Source: Thermocoleostomius sinensis A174
Lineage (GTDB): Bacteria; Cyanobacteriota; Cyanobacteriia; Elainellales; Elainellaceae
DNA length: 64,000 bases
Direction: 5' to 3'
NCBI RefSeq assembly: GCF_026802175.1
Contig: NZ_CP113797.1
Span: 3,449,026-3,513,025 of the forward strand
The notes beneath the pieces are model-generated. The model was not told the DNA's origin. It ran no database searches and worked only from the letters and a program-made list of their open reading frames with translations. Positions 18,303 to 27,981 of the stretch are shown one piece after another (position 1 is the first letter of the stretch; each line of letters opens with the position of its first letter). Both the position numbers and the translations under genes were made by a program.

Positions 18303-18749
18303 TTGTCGTAGCCTTTTCTGGAGAAGTGTTTAGATAGAAGTGTGCGATAGAATACAAATTGTGGATGCAAAGGTTGCTATAAGGCTGTAACAATTAAAGA
18401 GGGATGGTTGCTCGAAATGCTGAGAAAGGCTTGAACAAAGTTGCTTCATAGACTAAGTAGGGTCTGTCATCTAGTAGAGTTTTCAATAGGATGAATTAGC
18501 GTTGCTGGGGCATTTCTCGCCAATTGCACAGCCAAGCCATCATCTGCTCAACCAAGCGGGTTCATCCGTCAACGGAACGACTGCGATTGCCCATTCACCG
18601 GAACCAGAAGATTGGATAATTTACAAAAGGCTAGTTTAGCAGATGATTATGCCAATCAGATTCTTCTTAAATAACCAGGGCACTGGCTCTGGTTAACATA
18701 GCCAACACTAATGGGATTCAGTCATCAGAACCGAGCAAATCGCAAAATT
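18303..18749. other. kaiB-kaiC spacer with a hairpin after kaiB
   Basis: This 447-bp stretch holds no gene I can support. AACCAGGGC (18673-18681) and GCTCTGGTT (18686-18694) form a 9-bp stem (one G-U) with a 4-nt loop, 56 bp past the kaiB stop on the minus strand. It is followed by TATTTAAG, a possible weak terminator. The remainder would be a kaiC promoter or leader. Confidence 0.45.
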
Positions 18750-19076
18750 TTATTGGTCTTGAAGTTCTTCTAATTCTTCCTCCTGTAACTCATCATAAAG
18801 AAGATCTAGACCAATTAAGACTCTTTCGCGATCGGAGAGATCCCCAATGATTTTGCGGACTGGCGGCGGTAGAATTTTAGCTAACGTGGGGGTTGCTAAA
18901 ATCTTGTCTTCCTCTGCCAATTGCGGGTTTTTTAAAACATCAATAACCTTTAGCGCGTATACGCCTTGAAACTCTTTCTCCAAGATATTATTCAGCGTCT
19001 TAAGTGCCCGCACTGAGTTGGGTGTATTGCCAGCGACATAGAGCTTGAGAATGTAAGTTTTTTTTAATGGACTCAT
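18750..19076 (-). CDS. kaiB: Circadian clock protein KaiB
   Basis: KaiB is a fold-switching thioredoxin-like protein that binds the CI ring of KaiC and sequesters KaiA, driving dephosphorylation. The 108-residue length fits. It starts [20 protein letters not shown] and contains [38 protein letters not shown] and an acidic C-terminal tail ([15 protein letters not shown]) typical of KaiB1. It lies 183 bp downstream of kaiA and upstream of kaiC, all on the minus strand. Confidence 0.97.
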   Translation of the reverse strand: MSPLKKTYILKLYVAGNTPNSVRALKTLNNILEKEFQGVYALKVIDVLKNPQLAEEDKILATPTLAKILPPPVRKIIGDLSDRERVLIGLDLLYDELQEEELEELQDQ

Positions 19077-19259
19077 GGGTTTGGCGTAGACACCTTAGGT
19101 TGAGGATAAAGAATAAGCAGCGTCTTGGGGCATCATAATACTGTTTTATCGAGATCGCCGAATCACCACACTTTTTTGTAATACTTAGATGTGTAATTTC
19201 TTTGCTGGTAAGACGTAGTTGGATTGAACCGGCGAGTTATTGCTTAGAAGGTTTCCCTC

Positions 19260-20153
19260 TTATGATTCTCGAGGAATTGAACGTCGATACATTTCACACA
19301 GGTGGGCAATAGTATCAATAAGGGTTAGACGATAATCAAGAAGGATTTCTTCGCTACGCCCTTCTAGCTTGAGTTGCTTAGCAAATTCGTCCATCAAATC
19401 CATGTGAATTTCGACAATCTGTGAAACTGGAACATCGGCAAAAAACGCAACATTAACAAAGTTATCAATTTTTTGGTTTAGATCTGGTTCATCAGAGAAG
19501 TATGTCAGGATAATTTCGCGATACTCCTGTCTCAATTGCTGCAACAGTTCTTCTCGTTGAGGCTGAGCCATATGGCGAAGAAAGTTTTGCGGGTTTCTTT
19601 TGTAGTACACGCCAAGGTATCCGAGCCGTTCTTTTAGTTTTTCAGCTAGGCGTATTTGTTGAGCCTTTAAAGAAAGAGATTGTTGAGTAATCGATCGCTC
19701 TACCGAATCGGCAGCCGGGAAGGCAGCGACGGGTTGTTGGGTGGAGGAAAGCTGAATGAATTGACCAATGGCATGATTGATCGCCCAGCCTAGTTGATGC
19801 AGTTGAGTCTTGGAAAGATAGACCAGCGCGGAATGATATGTGGCTTGCAGCTTAGCCAAGAGTTCAGCATGAGATGAACCCGTCTCTGCTACCACCACCA
19901 CTGGAAATAACAAAGCCTGATGTTGCAGATCAGCCAACAACTGGATTAGCTCAGCAGAGTCTTGTAGAATCAGACAGTCAATATGACGTGTGTCCCGTCC
20001 AATGAAGCGATAAAACTCCTGTGCCGATCGAAAAGACGTGATATGATAGCGCCCATCGTCTTGGTGCCCAGACGCCACACTCAAGAACTGAGGAAGGGAT
20101 TGAACCAAGTCATCGGACGTATAGAAAATGCAAATTGACAGAGGAGAGCGCAA
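19260..20153 (-). CDS. kaiA: Circadian clock protein KaiA
   Basis: KaiA stimulates KaiC autophosphorylation by binding its C-terminal tail. This is a full-length form of 297 residues. It has an N-terminal pseudo-receiver domain (about 1-135; SICIFYTSDDL, CLILQDSAEL, VVVVAETG), a linker, and a C-terminal four-helix dimer domain (about 180-297; RLGYLGVYYKRNPQNFLRHM, VNVAFFADVPVSQIVEIHMD, LDYRLTLIDTIAHLCEMYRR). It is the first of the kaiA-kaiB-kaiC series. Its promoter region is shared with a divergent hybrid histidine kinase gene. Confidence 0.97.
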   Translation of the reverse strand: MRSPLSICIFYTSDDLVQSLPQFLSVASGHQDDGRYHITSFRSAQEFYRFIGRDTRHIDCLILQDSAELIQLLADLQHQALLFPVVVVAETGSSHAELLAKLQATYHSALVYLSKTQLHQLGWAINHAIGQFIQLSSTQQPVAAFPAADSVERSITQQSLSLKAQQIRLAEKLKERLGYLGVYYKRNPQNFLRHMAQPQREELLQQLRQEYREIILTYFSDEPDLNQKIDNFVNVAFFADVPVSQIVEIHMDLMDEFAKQLKLEGRSEEILLDYRLTLIDTIAHLCEMYRRSIPRES

Positions 20154-20565
20154 AGTCTTGACTTAGAAATGAACAGCAAACTAGACAACATGGAGACACA
20201 AGGTTGCACCGCACAACCCAGTTACAAATCTTTGCTATTTTAGAATACTTAACAACTATTGTAGTTGAAAAGTTACGGTTCTCTAGCGGAGATAGCCATA
20301 ATTAAAGTAGCTCTCTACAATGAGGATCTACGCGATTGAAAGGAGATGAATCGAGAGCGGCTGATTCTATTGAGTGATGCTGTTGAATGGCAGTGTATCG
20401 GCACTGTACTTATATTGCACTGTTCTTGGGAGTTTGGGCTGGGCGCTAGAGCATTGAGTTTAAAAAAATTCTTCTACTCATTGGGTCAGGGTTGAGCATC
20501 GATCGGGTTATCGTCGATGGTCGCCATCCCAACGGCAACGTAGGGTGATTTCGCATTAATTTTGG
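20154..20565. other. Divergent promoter region between kaiA and the hybrid kinase
   Basis: This 412-bp stretch must hold the promoters for both genes. I see no clear sigma-70 pair or palindromic operator. An AAGGAG directly touching an ATG at 20346 opens a 49-codon frame, but the spacing is wrong for initiation and the peptide resembles nothing I know. Confidence 0.35.
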
Positions 20566-23500
20566 ATGCAATATTGGCTCCTGTACGAGCAACCACACAC
20601 CATGAACACGGTCTCACTGCGGGAATTTGTTCTTTCTGTCTCAGCTTGTGTTGAGACGACATCTCTGATTGACGTGTGGCAGTTGTTTCAGGCTGGGCAC
20701 CATCAGCTTGTGGTTGTTAATACCCAACAGCACCCTCTAGGAGTCTTCACGCTGCAACATTGGCTGCATTTTTGTTTGTCCGATCGGCCATCAAAGACCC
20801 TCCATCTTCAAGACACTGGGCTTCAAAACAGTCGAACTCGAAGAGTTGAACGCGCTGAACAGCTTACTAGGGACAGCAGGTTAACGGGTGTGCAGTCTGA
20901 AGTGGAATTATTTCGCTGTGTGCTTGATCCTAGCAGTACACTTGCCCTTGTTTTAGACTACTTAGATCCCGTCGTGGTGTTGCCGATGGACTGGCAACTC
21001 GAGCAACTTCAACCCTACTTTGCTGCCATCGATCAGCCTTGGGTGTTGATTGATGCCATTGGACAGTATGTTGGAATGGTCGATCGGCTGCGGCTTTTAC
21101 AACGTTTGACGAGTCCTACATTATCACCTGGGTTTTCTTCAAAGTTAAGCCCAACCTCCCCCACTCCGATTGCGAGGGAGATGACCGTATCCCCATCGGC
21201 GATCGATCCTCCTGAAGCCCTTCACCCTTGTGGTTCAACAATGCCAGCGATCGATCCATTAATCGATCTACTAGAGCGCATTCCAGTTCCCCTCATGCTG
21301 CAAACGAGTAATGGGCGAATCATTACCCAAAATTTGGTCTGGCGGCAACAGGTGAGTAGTTTACAAGATCCCACCCACCTAGGGCGAGAGGTGGCGGTTG
21401 TGTTAGAGTCTACCCACTGGGAACAGTCTGATGCGCCTACCGATTCAATGGCTCATCCCCTTACCCATCTTCAGGATGCTGCCGTTGCGTCGGATTTGGA
21501 CATGTTACAGCCGAGTAGTTGGCAAAAGCCGAGAGGGACTGCCGCTTCTCGTCATGTTGGGGTTTGTCGGCTGAGCAGCGAACCAAACGGCTGTGTCTGT
21601 GTGTGTCCGCTTAAAAATGGTCAAGAGCGTATCTGGAAATTCTTGAAAGTGCCGATGGGGTTGACCTCAGCCCGCACAACGGAGCATTCACTCGATCCTC
21701 AAGCGAGGGGCACTCAGACTGACAGCACCAATAACCTGACCCAATTTAAGCTGGCAACTTTAGGCTTTAATCCTGATCCGGAGTGGCGATCGCTGGCGCA
21801 GACTGAATTTTTGTGGCTAATTTTGGCGCATGACATTACTGAACAACATCAAATTGCTAGGGAACTGGCTGCCAAGAATGCCGATTTGGTACAACTGAAT
21901 CGCCTCAAGGATGAATTTTTGTCGTGTATTAGCCATGAACTTAAGACCCCCTTAACGGCTGTGTTGGGGCTATCAAGTTTGTTAAAAGACCAGGCCTTGG
22001 GGAAACTGAATGAGCGCCAGTCTCGCTATGCCCGCCTCATTCACCAAAGCGGCCGTCACCTGATTTCGATCGTCAATGACATTTTGGATTTGACACGCAT
22101 TGAAACCGGACAGATGGAGTTGACGCTGGAACCTGTGCGCATTGAAACCATTTGTCGCAGTGCTTATCAACAAGCTCGGCAACTTCATTCCGCCGGAAAC
22201 AGCACCGATCCAGCCAATCCTACTGATACTGTCAGTCGGTTCCATTTGGAAATTTGCGATCAACTGGAAACATTAGTAGCCGATGAACTGCGCTTGCGAC
22301 AAATGCTGTGCCATCTGTTGTCAAATGCCCTGAAATTTACGGCTCCAGAGGGAGAAATTGGGCTGCGTATTGAGAAATGGGAAGGTTGGATTGCCTTCAC
22401 TGTTTGGGATACAGGTATTGGCATTCCAGTCGATAAACAGCATTTAATTTTTCAGAAGTTTCAGCAACTTGAAAGCCCCATGACACGCCAGTTTGAGGGA
22501 ACTGGCTTGGGGCTAGTTTTGACGCAACGGTTGGCTCGCTTGCACGGTGGCGATATCACCTTTACTTCAATCGAAGGTCAAGGCAGTGAATTTACGCTGT
22601 TGCTGCCGCCTAGCCCCCCTCAAGCTACGGCAGAACAGAAGGAAGACGCCAAGCGCCACACGCCTTCTCCAAATCTCATCACTTCTCAAAATCGCTTAAT
22701 GCTGGTTGTCGAAGCTGATCCATCGCTCATTGAATCAACCTCCCATCAAATTTTAGAGTTGGGCTATCGGGTGGCCATTGCCCGATCGGGAACGGAAGCT
22801 TTGGAGAAAATTCGTCGTTTACAGCCTGCAATTGTGTTTCTCAATCCATTGTTGCCGCTGCTGTCGGGTTGGGATGTGCTGACGCTGCTGAAAGCGGATG
22901 AAGAAACTCGCCATATTCCGGTCGTTATTACCGCAACACGAGCCGATCGTGAGCAAGCCTCTCAAAACGGAGCCAATGCGTTTTTAAGCTTACCCATCCG
23001 CGCCGAGGCATTGCAGCGATGCACAAATCGTCTAGTGGAACAGTTTACGGCTGAGCCGTCTGCTAACTCCCCCAGTTTGACCGTGTTGTATCTCAATGGC
23101 AATACCCTGCCGTCTTCAGAGGTATCTACGGTAGAGATCACCCCGGCGGCGTCTGATGATTCGCTTTCAGACTTGCAAGATCTAACCAGTTTGCTACATC
23201 CCTATCAATGTCGGGTTCTGGAAGTAGAAGATCTAGATCAGGCCGATCTGCTTGCCCAGGTTTGGAATCCTAATGTGATAGTGATTGGAGGTACGTTCGC
23301 TGAACCGCTGTTGTATATGCGACAACTGGTTAACTATCCCGAACTGGCAGCCTTGCCGATCGTCACCTTAACCGTCGAAATTACCCATGCAGCTAACGTT
23401 ACTCCAGGGTTATCGGTATTCCCCTGCTTAGTCTCTGCTGAACGATCCGATCCGCCTACCCAACCCCAACCGATTCAACAACCTACCAGTTCAGCCTTGT

Positions 23501-24012
23501 GGCAAGTGATTCAGATGGCGGCTGGAATTCATTGGACACCGCACATTTTAATTGCTGATGTCTCAGCCTTAGAAGATGCGTGGGCCAGCGCCGCCCCTTC
23601 CGATTTGTACCCGCAGGCCCACTACAGTCCCAATCCACCTAGGTCTTTGAATTCAACCCAGGCGTTGGTGCACTATATGCAAATGGCTGGATTTCGCAGT
23701 TCCGTAGGGCATTCTTGGCAACAGGTCGTCCAACAGTTAGAACATCACAGTGTTGATTTGCTACTGCTTTGCGTCCATTCTTCCAGTAACTTGCATCCTC
23801 TGTTTCTCGACATCATTGAGACGATCGAACGTCTCAATCCGAAACCGCCAATTTTGGTTTGGAACTGCCGTTCGGATGCTGATCCTGCTAGCCGTGAAGA
23901 CATGCAACAGTTTCAACAGCGTTGGAGTACGATCGCCACCGACATTTTGCCTGCGTCGCTGCCTGTTCCAGAGTTGCTTACCCGAATTAATCAAGTGCTC
24001 ACCGAGCGGTAG
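20566..24012 (+). CDS. Hybrid histidine kinase with three degenerate receiver domains
   Basis: This 1148-residue cytoplasmic protein has no clear membrane segment. In order it has a CBS-like pair (about 15-190), a PAS-like segment (about 230-280 onward), HisKA with His457 in CISHELKTPLTAVLG, and HATPase_c (NALKFTAPEG, DTGIGIPVD, GTGLGLVLTQRLARLHGG). Three receiver-like domains then follow at about 711-825, 845-965 and 985-1148. In each the phospho-acceptor position is altered: Asn760 in VFLNPLLPLLSG, Gly908 in VIVIGGTF, Cys1069 in LLLLCVHS. The first also loses the conserved Lys (FLSLPI). They look like pseudo-receivers, a domain type also found in the clock kinase CikA, and the gene is divergent from kaiA. 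A clock role is inference. An alternative start is the ATG at 20602. Confidence 0.85.
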   Translation: MQYWLLYEQPHTMNTVSLREFVLSVSACVETTSLIDVWQLFQAGHHQLVVVNTQQHPLGVFTLQHWLHFCLSDRPSKTLHLQDTGLQNSRTRRVERAEQLTRDSRLTGVQSEVELFRCVLDPSSTLALVLDYLDPVVVLPMDWQLEQLQPYFAAIDQPWVLIDAIGQYVGMVDRLRLLQRLTSPTLSPGFSSKLSPTSPTPIAREMTVSPSAIDPPEALHPCGSTMPAIDPLIDLLERIPVPLMLQTSNGRIITQNLVWRQQVSSLQDPTHLGREVAVVLESTHWEQSDAPTDSMAHPLTHLQDAAVASDLDMLQPSSWQKPRGTAASRHVGVCRLSSEPNGCVCVCPLKNGQERIWKFLKVPMGLTSARTTEHSLDPQARGTQTDSTNNLTQFKLATLGFNPDPEWRSLAQTEFLWLILAHDITEQHQIARELAAKNADLVQLNRLKDEFLSCISHELKTPLTAVLGLSSLLKDQALGKLNERQSRYARLIHQSGRHLISIVNDILDLTRIETGQMELTLEPVRIETICRSAYQQARQLHSAGNSTDPANPTDTVSRFHLEICDQLETLVADELRLRQMLCHLLSNALKFTAPEGEIGLRIEKWEGWIAFTVWDTGIGIPVDKQHLIFQKFQQLESPMTRQFEGTGLGLVLTQRLARLHGGDITFTSIEGQGSEFTLLLPPSPPQATAEQKEDAKRHTPSPNLITSQNRLMLVVEADPSLIESTSHQILELGYRVAIARSGTEALEKIRRLQPAIVFLNPLLPLLSGWDVLTLLKADEETRHIPVVITATRADREQASQNGANAFLSLPIRAEALQRCTNRLVEQFTAEPSANSPSLTVLYLNGNTLPSSEVSTVEITPAASDDSLSDLQDLTSLLHPYQCRVLEVEDLDQADLLAQVWNPNVIVIGGTFAEPLLYMRQLVNYPELAALPIVTLTVEITHAANVTPGLSVFPCLVSAERSDPPTQPQPIQQPTSSALWQVIQMAAGIHWTPHILIADVSALEDAWASAAPSDLYPQAHYSPNPPRSLNSTQALVHYMQMAGFRSSVGHSWQQVVQQLEHHSVDLLLLCVHSSSNLHPLFLDIIETIERLNPKPPILVWNCRSDADPASREDMQQFQQRWSTIATDILPASLPVPELLTRINQVLTER

Positions 24013-24051
24013 GATGAGGGGAGGGAAATAGGGAACAGGGGAGATGAGGAA

Positions 24052-25890
24052 TTAAAATCTATCCATTCCGCTACTACGTTGCTGGCTTTGTTTCAAGCTC
24101 ACTTTTTCCACCACAATCCAGTTACCCGATCGATTCAGTCTACCCTGAAGTTGGAGGTGGTCTCCGGTGCGGTAGTGCTGTAGCTGCTGATTGATGTCAT
24201 GCCATAGGGTGACTAAGCAAAAGGTATGCCCTGACCACTCGATTGGCTCCGAGAGCAGAATTGTATAGGACTGGAATGCTTGTTGTCGGAACACTCCGAT
24301 GAAAGTTTGGACAGAAGCACTGAGGGGCAAGGTAGGGGCAGGAACGGCTGCTGGACACAGACCATCGGCTGGATAGCGATCGGGATGGGTAAGATAATAC
24401 TGCTGCCACTGCAACCAGTCTGGATGATGGGGCGGTAAGTTAAACAAGGGTACGATCGCGGCCGGAGCAACTGGATCATGAAGCAGGGCCATTTGGAGGT
24501 CTTCCACGGGTAACGATCGCGGTTGGCATCGTCGTTCGACACATAGGGCGGCTGCCATACCAGCCGCTTGCCCGATCCCTAACACAACAGGCTGCAAGCG
24601 CGTTGCACCGTTGGCAATATGAGACACCGAAATATTCTTTTCGCCAACCAACAAGCCATCTATAGTGGCTGGAATCAGGCAACGGTAGGGCAGGGTAAAC
24701 GGTGTGCCTGTCCAACGCCCTCCCCAACGAACGGATTTTGCGGTCAAGGAAAACTCATAGCCCGGATAGTGATGATCGTTAGCATAATTACCGAGGGCGA
24801 TCGGCTCGGCTCGTCCTGAAGCGTCGATGGGTAATTCAGCAACGTGGCCGTTAGGCAAAGGCAAAATATTCTGTTCACATACTGTCACCAATCCTTGCAC
24901 TCGTCGGCTTTCTCGGTAGTAGGGGTGCAGCGCAAAGGCTCCCCCTCCAATTCCGGTTGCCAATCTGGGGAAGGTGGTTTCCGCCAACCCATAGCGTCGC
25001 CCCAGTTGAGCTTGCAAAAACTGAGCATAGCGCTGGCTGTGCCAGTGGGCCTCTTGCAAAAAGTCTGCGCGGGCGGCTGTTGATTCGACTAACCGATCGA
25101 GCTTCACTCCATAGTCATTGCCGTGCTGCGGCCAGTTGATCATGAATCGATCGCTCGGCAACCGACCGTAATTGAGGAACTGCTCGGTTCCGTAGCCGTC
25201 CCAGGTCTGAGTAAACGATTGCAGTCCGAATGATTGCAACTCTGGCGGCATAGCGGGATCAAGAACTATAGCTGGAGCCTTATCCGTACTGCCAAAATCT
25301 TGTAGCACAAACACCCACGTTGGAGCTTGCACAGAATACTGTTGCGTTAAGTTGTTAGGTCCTGAAGGGGCACTGGGTTCTTGCCATTGCGATTGCCACT
25401 CCCATCCCCAACGATAGGGCACATCAGCCAGTGCCAGCACATCCCCCAGTTCTGTCGCATCGATCGTTAGTTTCGAGCGCACGACATAATCGGCAAACCG
25501 AACACCGACAATGCGATTGCCCGATGTCAAGACCTCTAGGGGAACTTGTCCTGAAATCCAATGTAAATTAGGTAATGCCTGTACCCAATCGGCAAAAATA
25601 GCCGCGCCAATCTGAGGCTCGTAGGTGAAGAAGCTCACCCATGCATGATCTAGTCCATGAGGCTGTCGCTGCTGTAATGCTTGTAAAAACGCTCCCCACA
25701 GTCCCGTTTGAAAGGCAGCTAGTTCATTGCCATCGGGAGCCGCTACGCCCGCCGCTGTTAACATTCCTCCCAACCAGGAAAATTCACTGACTAATATTGT
25801 GGTTGCTCCCCGACGCGCCGCTTGAATGGCTGCCGTCGTTCCTCCCGTTCCTCCACCCACAATCAGAACATCGGCTTCCAGTGCATTCAT
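24052..25890 (-). CDS. FAD-dependent oxidoreductase
   Basis: The 612-residue protein begins with a dinucleotide-binding motif DVLIVGGGTGGTTAAIQAARRG (residues about 7-28) and a Glu-type second-strand end (SEFSWLGGMLTAAG), typical of FAD-dependent oxidoreductases of the PF12831-like group. A TIDATELGDVLALADVPYRW segment (about 165) and a C-terminal GLLVGEKNISVSHIANGATRLQPVVLGIGQ region (about 415-445; shown here as the usual FAD-closing segment) complete the fold. The C-terminal about 110 residues form an added domain of unknown role. There is no signal peptide. Substrate and pathway are not evident from neighbours. Confidence 0.8.
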   Translation of the reverse strand: MNALEADVLIVGGGTGGTTAAIQAARRGATTILVSEFSWLGGMLTAAGVAAPDGNELAAFQTGLWGAFLQALQQRQPHGLDHAWVSFFTYEPQIGAAIFADWVQALPNLHWISGQVPLEVLTSGNRIVGVRFADYVVRSKLTIDATELGDVLALADVPYRWGWEWQSQWQEPSAPSGPNNLTQQYSVQAPTWVFVLQDFGSTDKAPAIVLDPAMPPELQSFGLQSFTQTWDGYGTEQFLNYGRLPSDRFMINWPQHGNDYGVKLDRLVESTAARADFLQEAHWHSQRYAQFLQAQLGRRYGLAETTFPRLATGIGGGAFALHPYYRESRRVQGLVTVCEQNILPLPNGHVAELPIDASGRAEPIALGNYANDHHYPGYEFSLTAKSVRWGGRWTGTPFTLPYRCLIPATIDGLLVGEKNISVSHIANGATRLQPVVLGIGQAAGMAAALCVERRCQPRSLPVEDLQMALLHDPVAPAAIVPLFNLPPHHPDWLQWQQYYLTHPDRYPADGLCPAAVPAPTLPLSASVQTFIGVFRQQAFQSYTILLSEPIEWSGHTFCLVTLWHDINQQLQHYRTGDHLQLQGRLNRSGNWIVVEKVSLKQSQQRSSGMDRF

Positions 25891-26440
25891 CTTGAGTCTG
25901 TGTTTTCAAACTTGTTGCGCTAAGCACGGCACACTGCTTTCTGAAGCAATGTAAAGCGCCAGAACCAAATTGGTGGCCCCAGCGCTCTACAGTTAGGTAT
26001 TCACAGGGATTTATAATTAGGGTCTTTATATCGGCTGACCCCATTTGAACACTTTTAAGTGTGACAGAAACTTCGAGATTTCTTCGTTTTTTTAATGTTT
26101 CCTTAATTCGGGGCGATCGCTATCTAAACATAAGCTAAAACACCAGGGATCAAAGCAGAATGAGACAGCGACGATCGTTGTCAATCCCCAAAAAATCTCT
26201 CAAAGCGCAAGAATCCAAACCAGTTCTGGTTGATATGTTCTGCCTCGATCGGACAACAGAAACAACTAAACTAGAACAACAGCTAAACTAGTACCAACGC
26301 GGCAGGTTGCTTAGTTTCGCTGTCGATAGGAGTTGTTACTAACACGATGGGTCTCTGAGTGAAGAGCAGAGGGTTGGGGAGGTGAGGGCCAGAGCGTCGC
26401 ACATCGTGGTAGGCGAGTTTTGATTGGATGGTTCATATTG
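25891..26440. other. Intergenic region upstream of the FAD oxidoreductase
   Basis: No supported gene lies in these 550 bp. There is a GCGATCGC octamer near 26115, a short direct repeat CTAAACTAG (about 26265 and 26283) and a 43-codon frame (26160-26291) without a clear Shine-Dalgarno. The oxidoreductase promoter is probably in the AT-rich part near 25990-26100. Confidence 0.35.
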
Positions 26441-27148
26441 CTAGGGTAGTTGGTTCTGAGCCAAGGGCTTGTGCAATAAAAGTTGTCGGGGACGCCCCAG
26501 CACCCAGCCCAACGGGTTCGCGTCGATTGACTTCAGTCGATAGCCCGCCTTCCAATACAGCCGTCGCGCTCGATGGTTATTTTCCAACACATGCAAATAT
26601 AAATCGTGAAAGCCCCAGTCTGATGCGACCCGTTCTGAGGTCTGCAAAAGTTGTTGAGCCACTCCTTGACGCCGATACTCTTCTTGCACCGCCAAATTAG
26701 AAAGATACAGATAGCGATTACGACAAAATGGATTCAACGATGGGCGTCGCAGCGAAATTTCGACTGTGCCAATAATACGATCGCTTGCCTCTTTCACAAT
26801 CTGGTGCGTCTCGGTCAGATCAGCGCTAGTCGAATACGTTCCATTCAAACTAGCTCCAATAGGCAACACTGCGACCAAGCAAGTGTAGTATCGCTTGGGT
26901 GCTTGCAAGCGAGTCCGCAAGTCTTCATAAATACCCACTCGCAGCACTGGATATAACCATCCCAGCACACCCTCTTGACGGTGAAAACTTTGCGCCAACA
27001 GTTCTGCCAAATGGAATAGGTCGGTATGGCGAACAGTTCGGACAAAAAAGGGTAACTTGAGAGGAGGCAACGGCTCCCACCTCTGGGGTAAGGGGAAAAG
27101 TGACAAGGCTTTGATAAAGGTGATGATCTGGCGATCGTGGGAAAACAT
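26441..27148 (-). CDS. GNAT family N-acetyltransferase
   Basis: Enzymes of this family move an acetyl group from acetyl-CoA to an amine. The 235-residue protein has an N-terminal region with a FFVRTVRHTDLFHLAEL start-of-fold segment (about 33). The acetyl-CoA binding motif A follows as YLSNLAVQEEYRRQGVAQQL (about 155-175; Q/RxxGxA pattern), and motif B as YLHVLENNHRARRLYWKAGY (about 190-210). The first about 30 residues precede the fold, so the real start may be later. The substrate is unknown and the gene is monocistronic. Confidence 0.85.
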   Translation of the reverse strand: MFSHDRQIITFIKALSLFPLPQRWEPLPPLKLPFFVRTVRHTDLFHLAELLAQSFHRQEGVLGWLYPVLRVGIYEDLRTRLQAPKRYYTCLVAVLPIGASLNGTYSTSADLTETHQIVKEASDRIIGTVEISLRRPSLNPFCRNRYLYLSNLAVQEEYRRQGVAQQLLQTSERVASDWGFHDLYLHVLENNHRARRLYWKAGYRLKSIDANPLGWVLGRPRQLLLHKPLAQNQLP

Positions 27149-27981
27149 AACCCTATTTTAATACTGACACTTCTCAGGTGGGGACGGGTTACTCGTTGCT
27201 TGAACATGGGTACTCTAACGTCAGAGAACCTCATGAACAGCATAGTCTACATGGGGAAATCCGCGGCTGTTCTTTAAAGATGCTGTTTTAGAGCTAAATC
27301 ATCCAGTAACCCTAGGTGAAATCATTGGCGTGGCTTTATCCCTCCACCTCTTTGCCCAAGGAGGGCATTTGATTCCGGTGCTGCAATCTTGCTTGCTAGT
27401 GCAGTTTCAACGCACCTGCTTCGCGATCACCAAACTGCTCTTACCCTAAATCTCTCAGGTTTGGGAGAGACTTCAAACCTATTTGGCTCCCCTTTTCCAA
27501 AACTTAGGAGTAGGGGGTGGAGGATGAGGGAAAAATGCAGCTTGCACAACCGCTTTCCTGAAGTTTCACTAGGGGGGTGAAAGAAATCAAACCGATCGTT
27601 GACAACTTGGCTCTTAATAAAGCGCGGTTACTGGGGCGCAATGGTCATCCCTACTAGCTATTTCTGTTCGCTGTTTTTAGTTAGTTTCTGGTCGGTTGCA
27701 CAGTTTTATCCCAGGTCATGAATCACTGGGCGTTGCTGCTACTCATGACCAATGCTTGGGTTGTCCCTCGGGTTGCATCACAATCAACTGTTCAAACCGT
27801 TATTTCAAGCGTAGTTGTGTCTTTGCTCAAACAATGGATAGATTGCATGACATGCCTGTCACCTCGTCCGAGCGAATTCAATCCTTCTATTTCCCCTCAG
27901 CCATTATCCTAACCCTCCCAGGGATGGCTTGCCTGAGACACACTTGTCTTGTCATTTGCCTGCCCCCAAGGAGAACGGTGC
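27149..27981. other. Long intergenic region upstream of cyaC-like gene, with repeat-like tract
   Basis: These 833 bp contain no supported gene. Around 27450-27560 is a C/G-rich tract (TCTCAGGTTTGGGAGAG, TTAGGAGTAGGGGGTGG) of the kind dispersed between cyanobacterial genes. The final part carries the AAGGAG Shine-Dalgarno for the following gene. Several 60-100 codon frames here show no protein-like features. Confidence 0.4.

Noticed and set aside
20346-20495. 49-codon frame between kaiA and the hybrid kinase
   Set aside because: AAGGAG touches the ATG with no spacing and the peptide has no recognisable features; kept only as a note.
26160-26291. 43-codon frame with basic N-terminus upstream of the FAD oxidoreductase
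   Set aside because: No convincing ribosome-binding site or similarity that I recognise.
27696-27981. 100-codon frame before the cyaC-like gene
   Set aside because: It overlaps the start of cyaC in another frame and lacks domain features.
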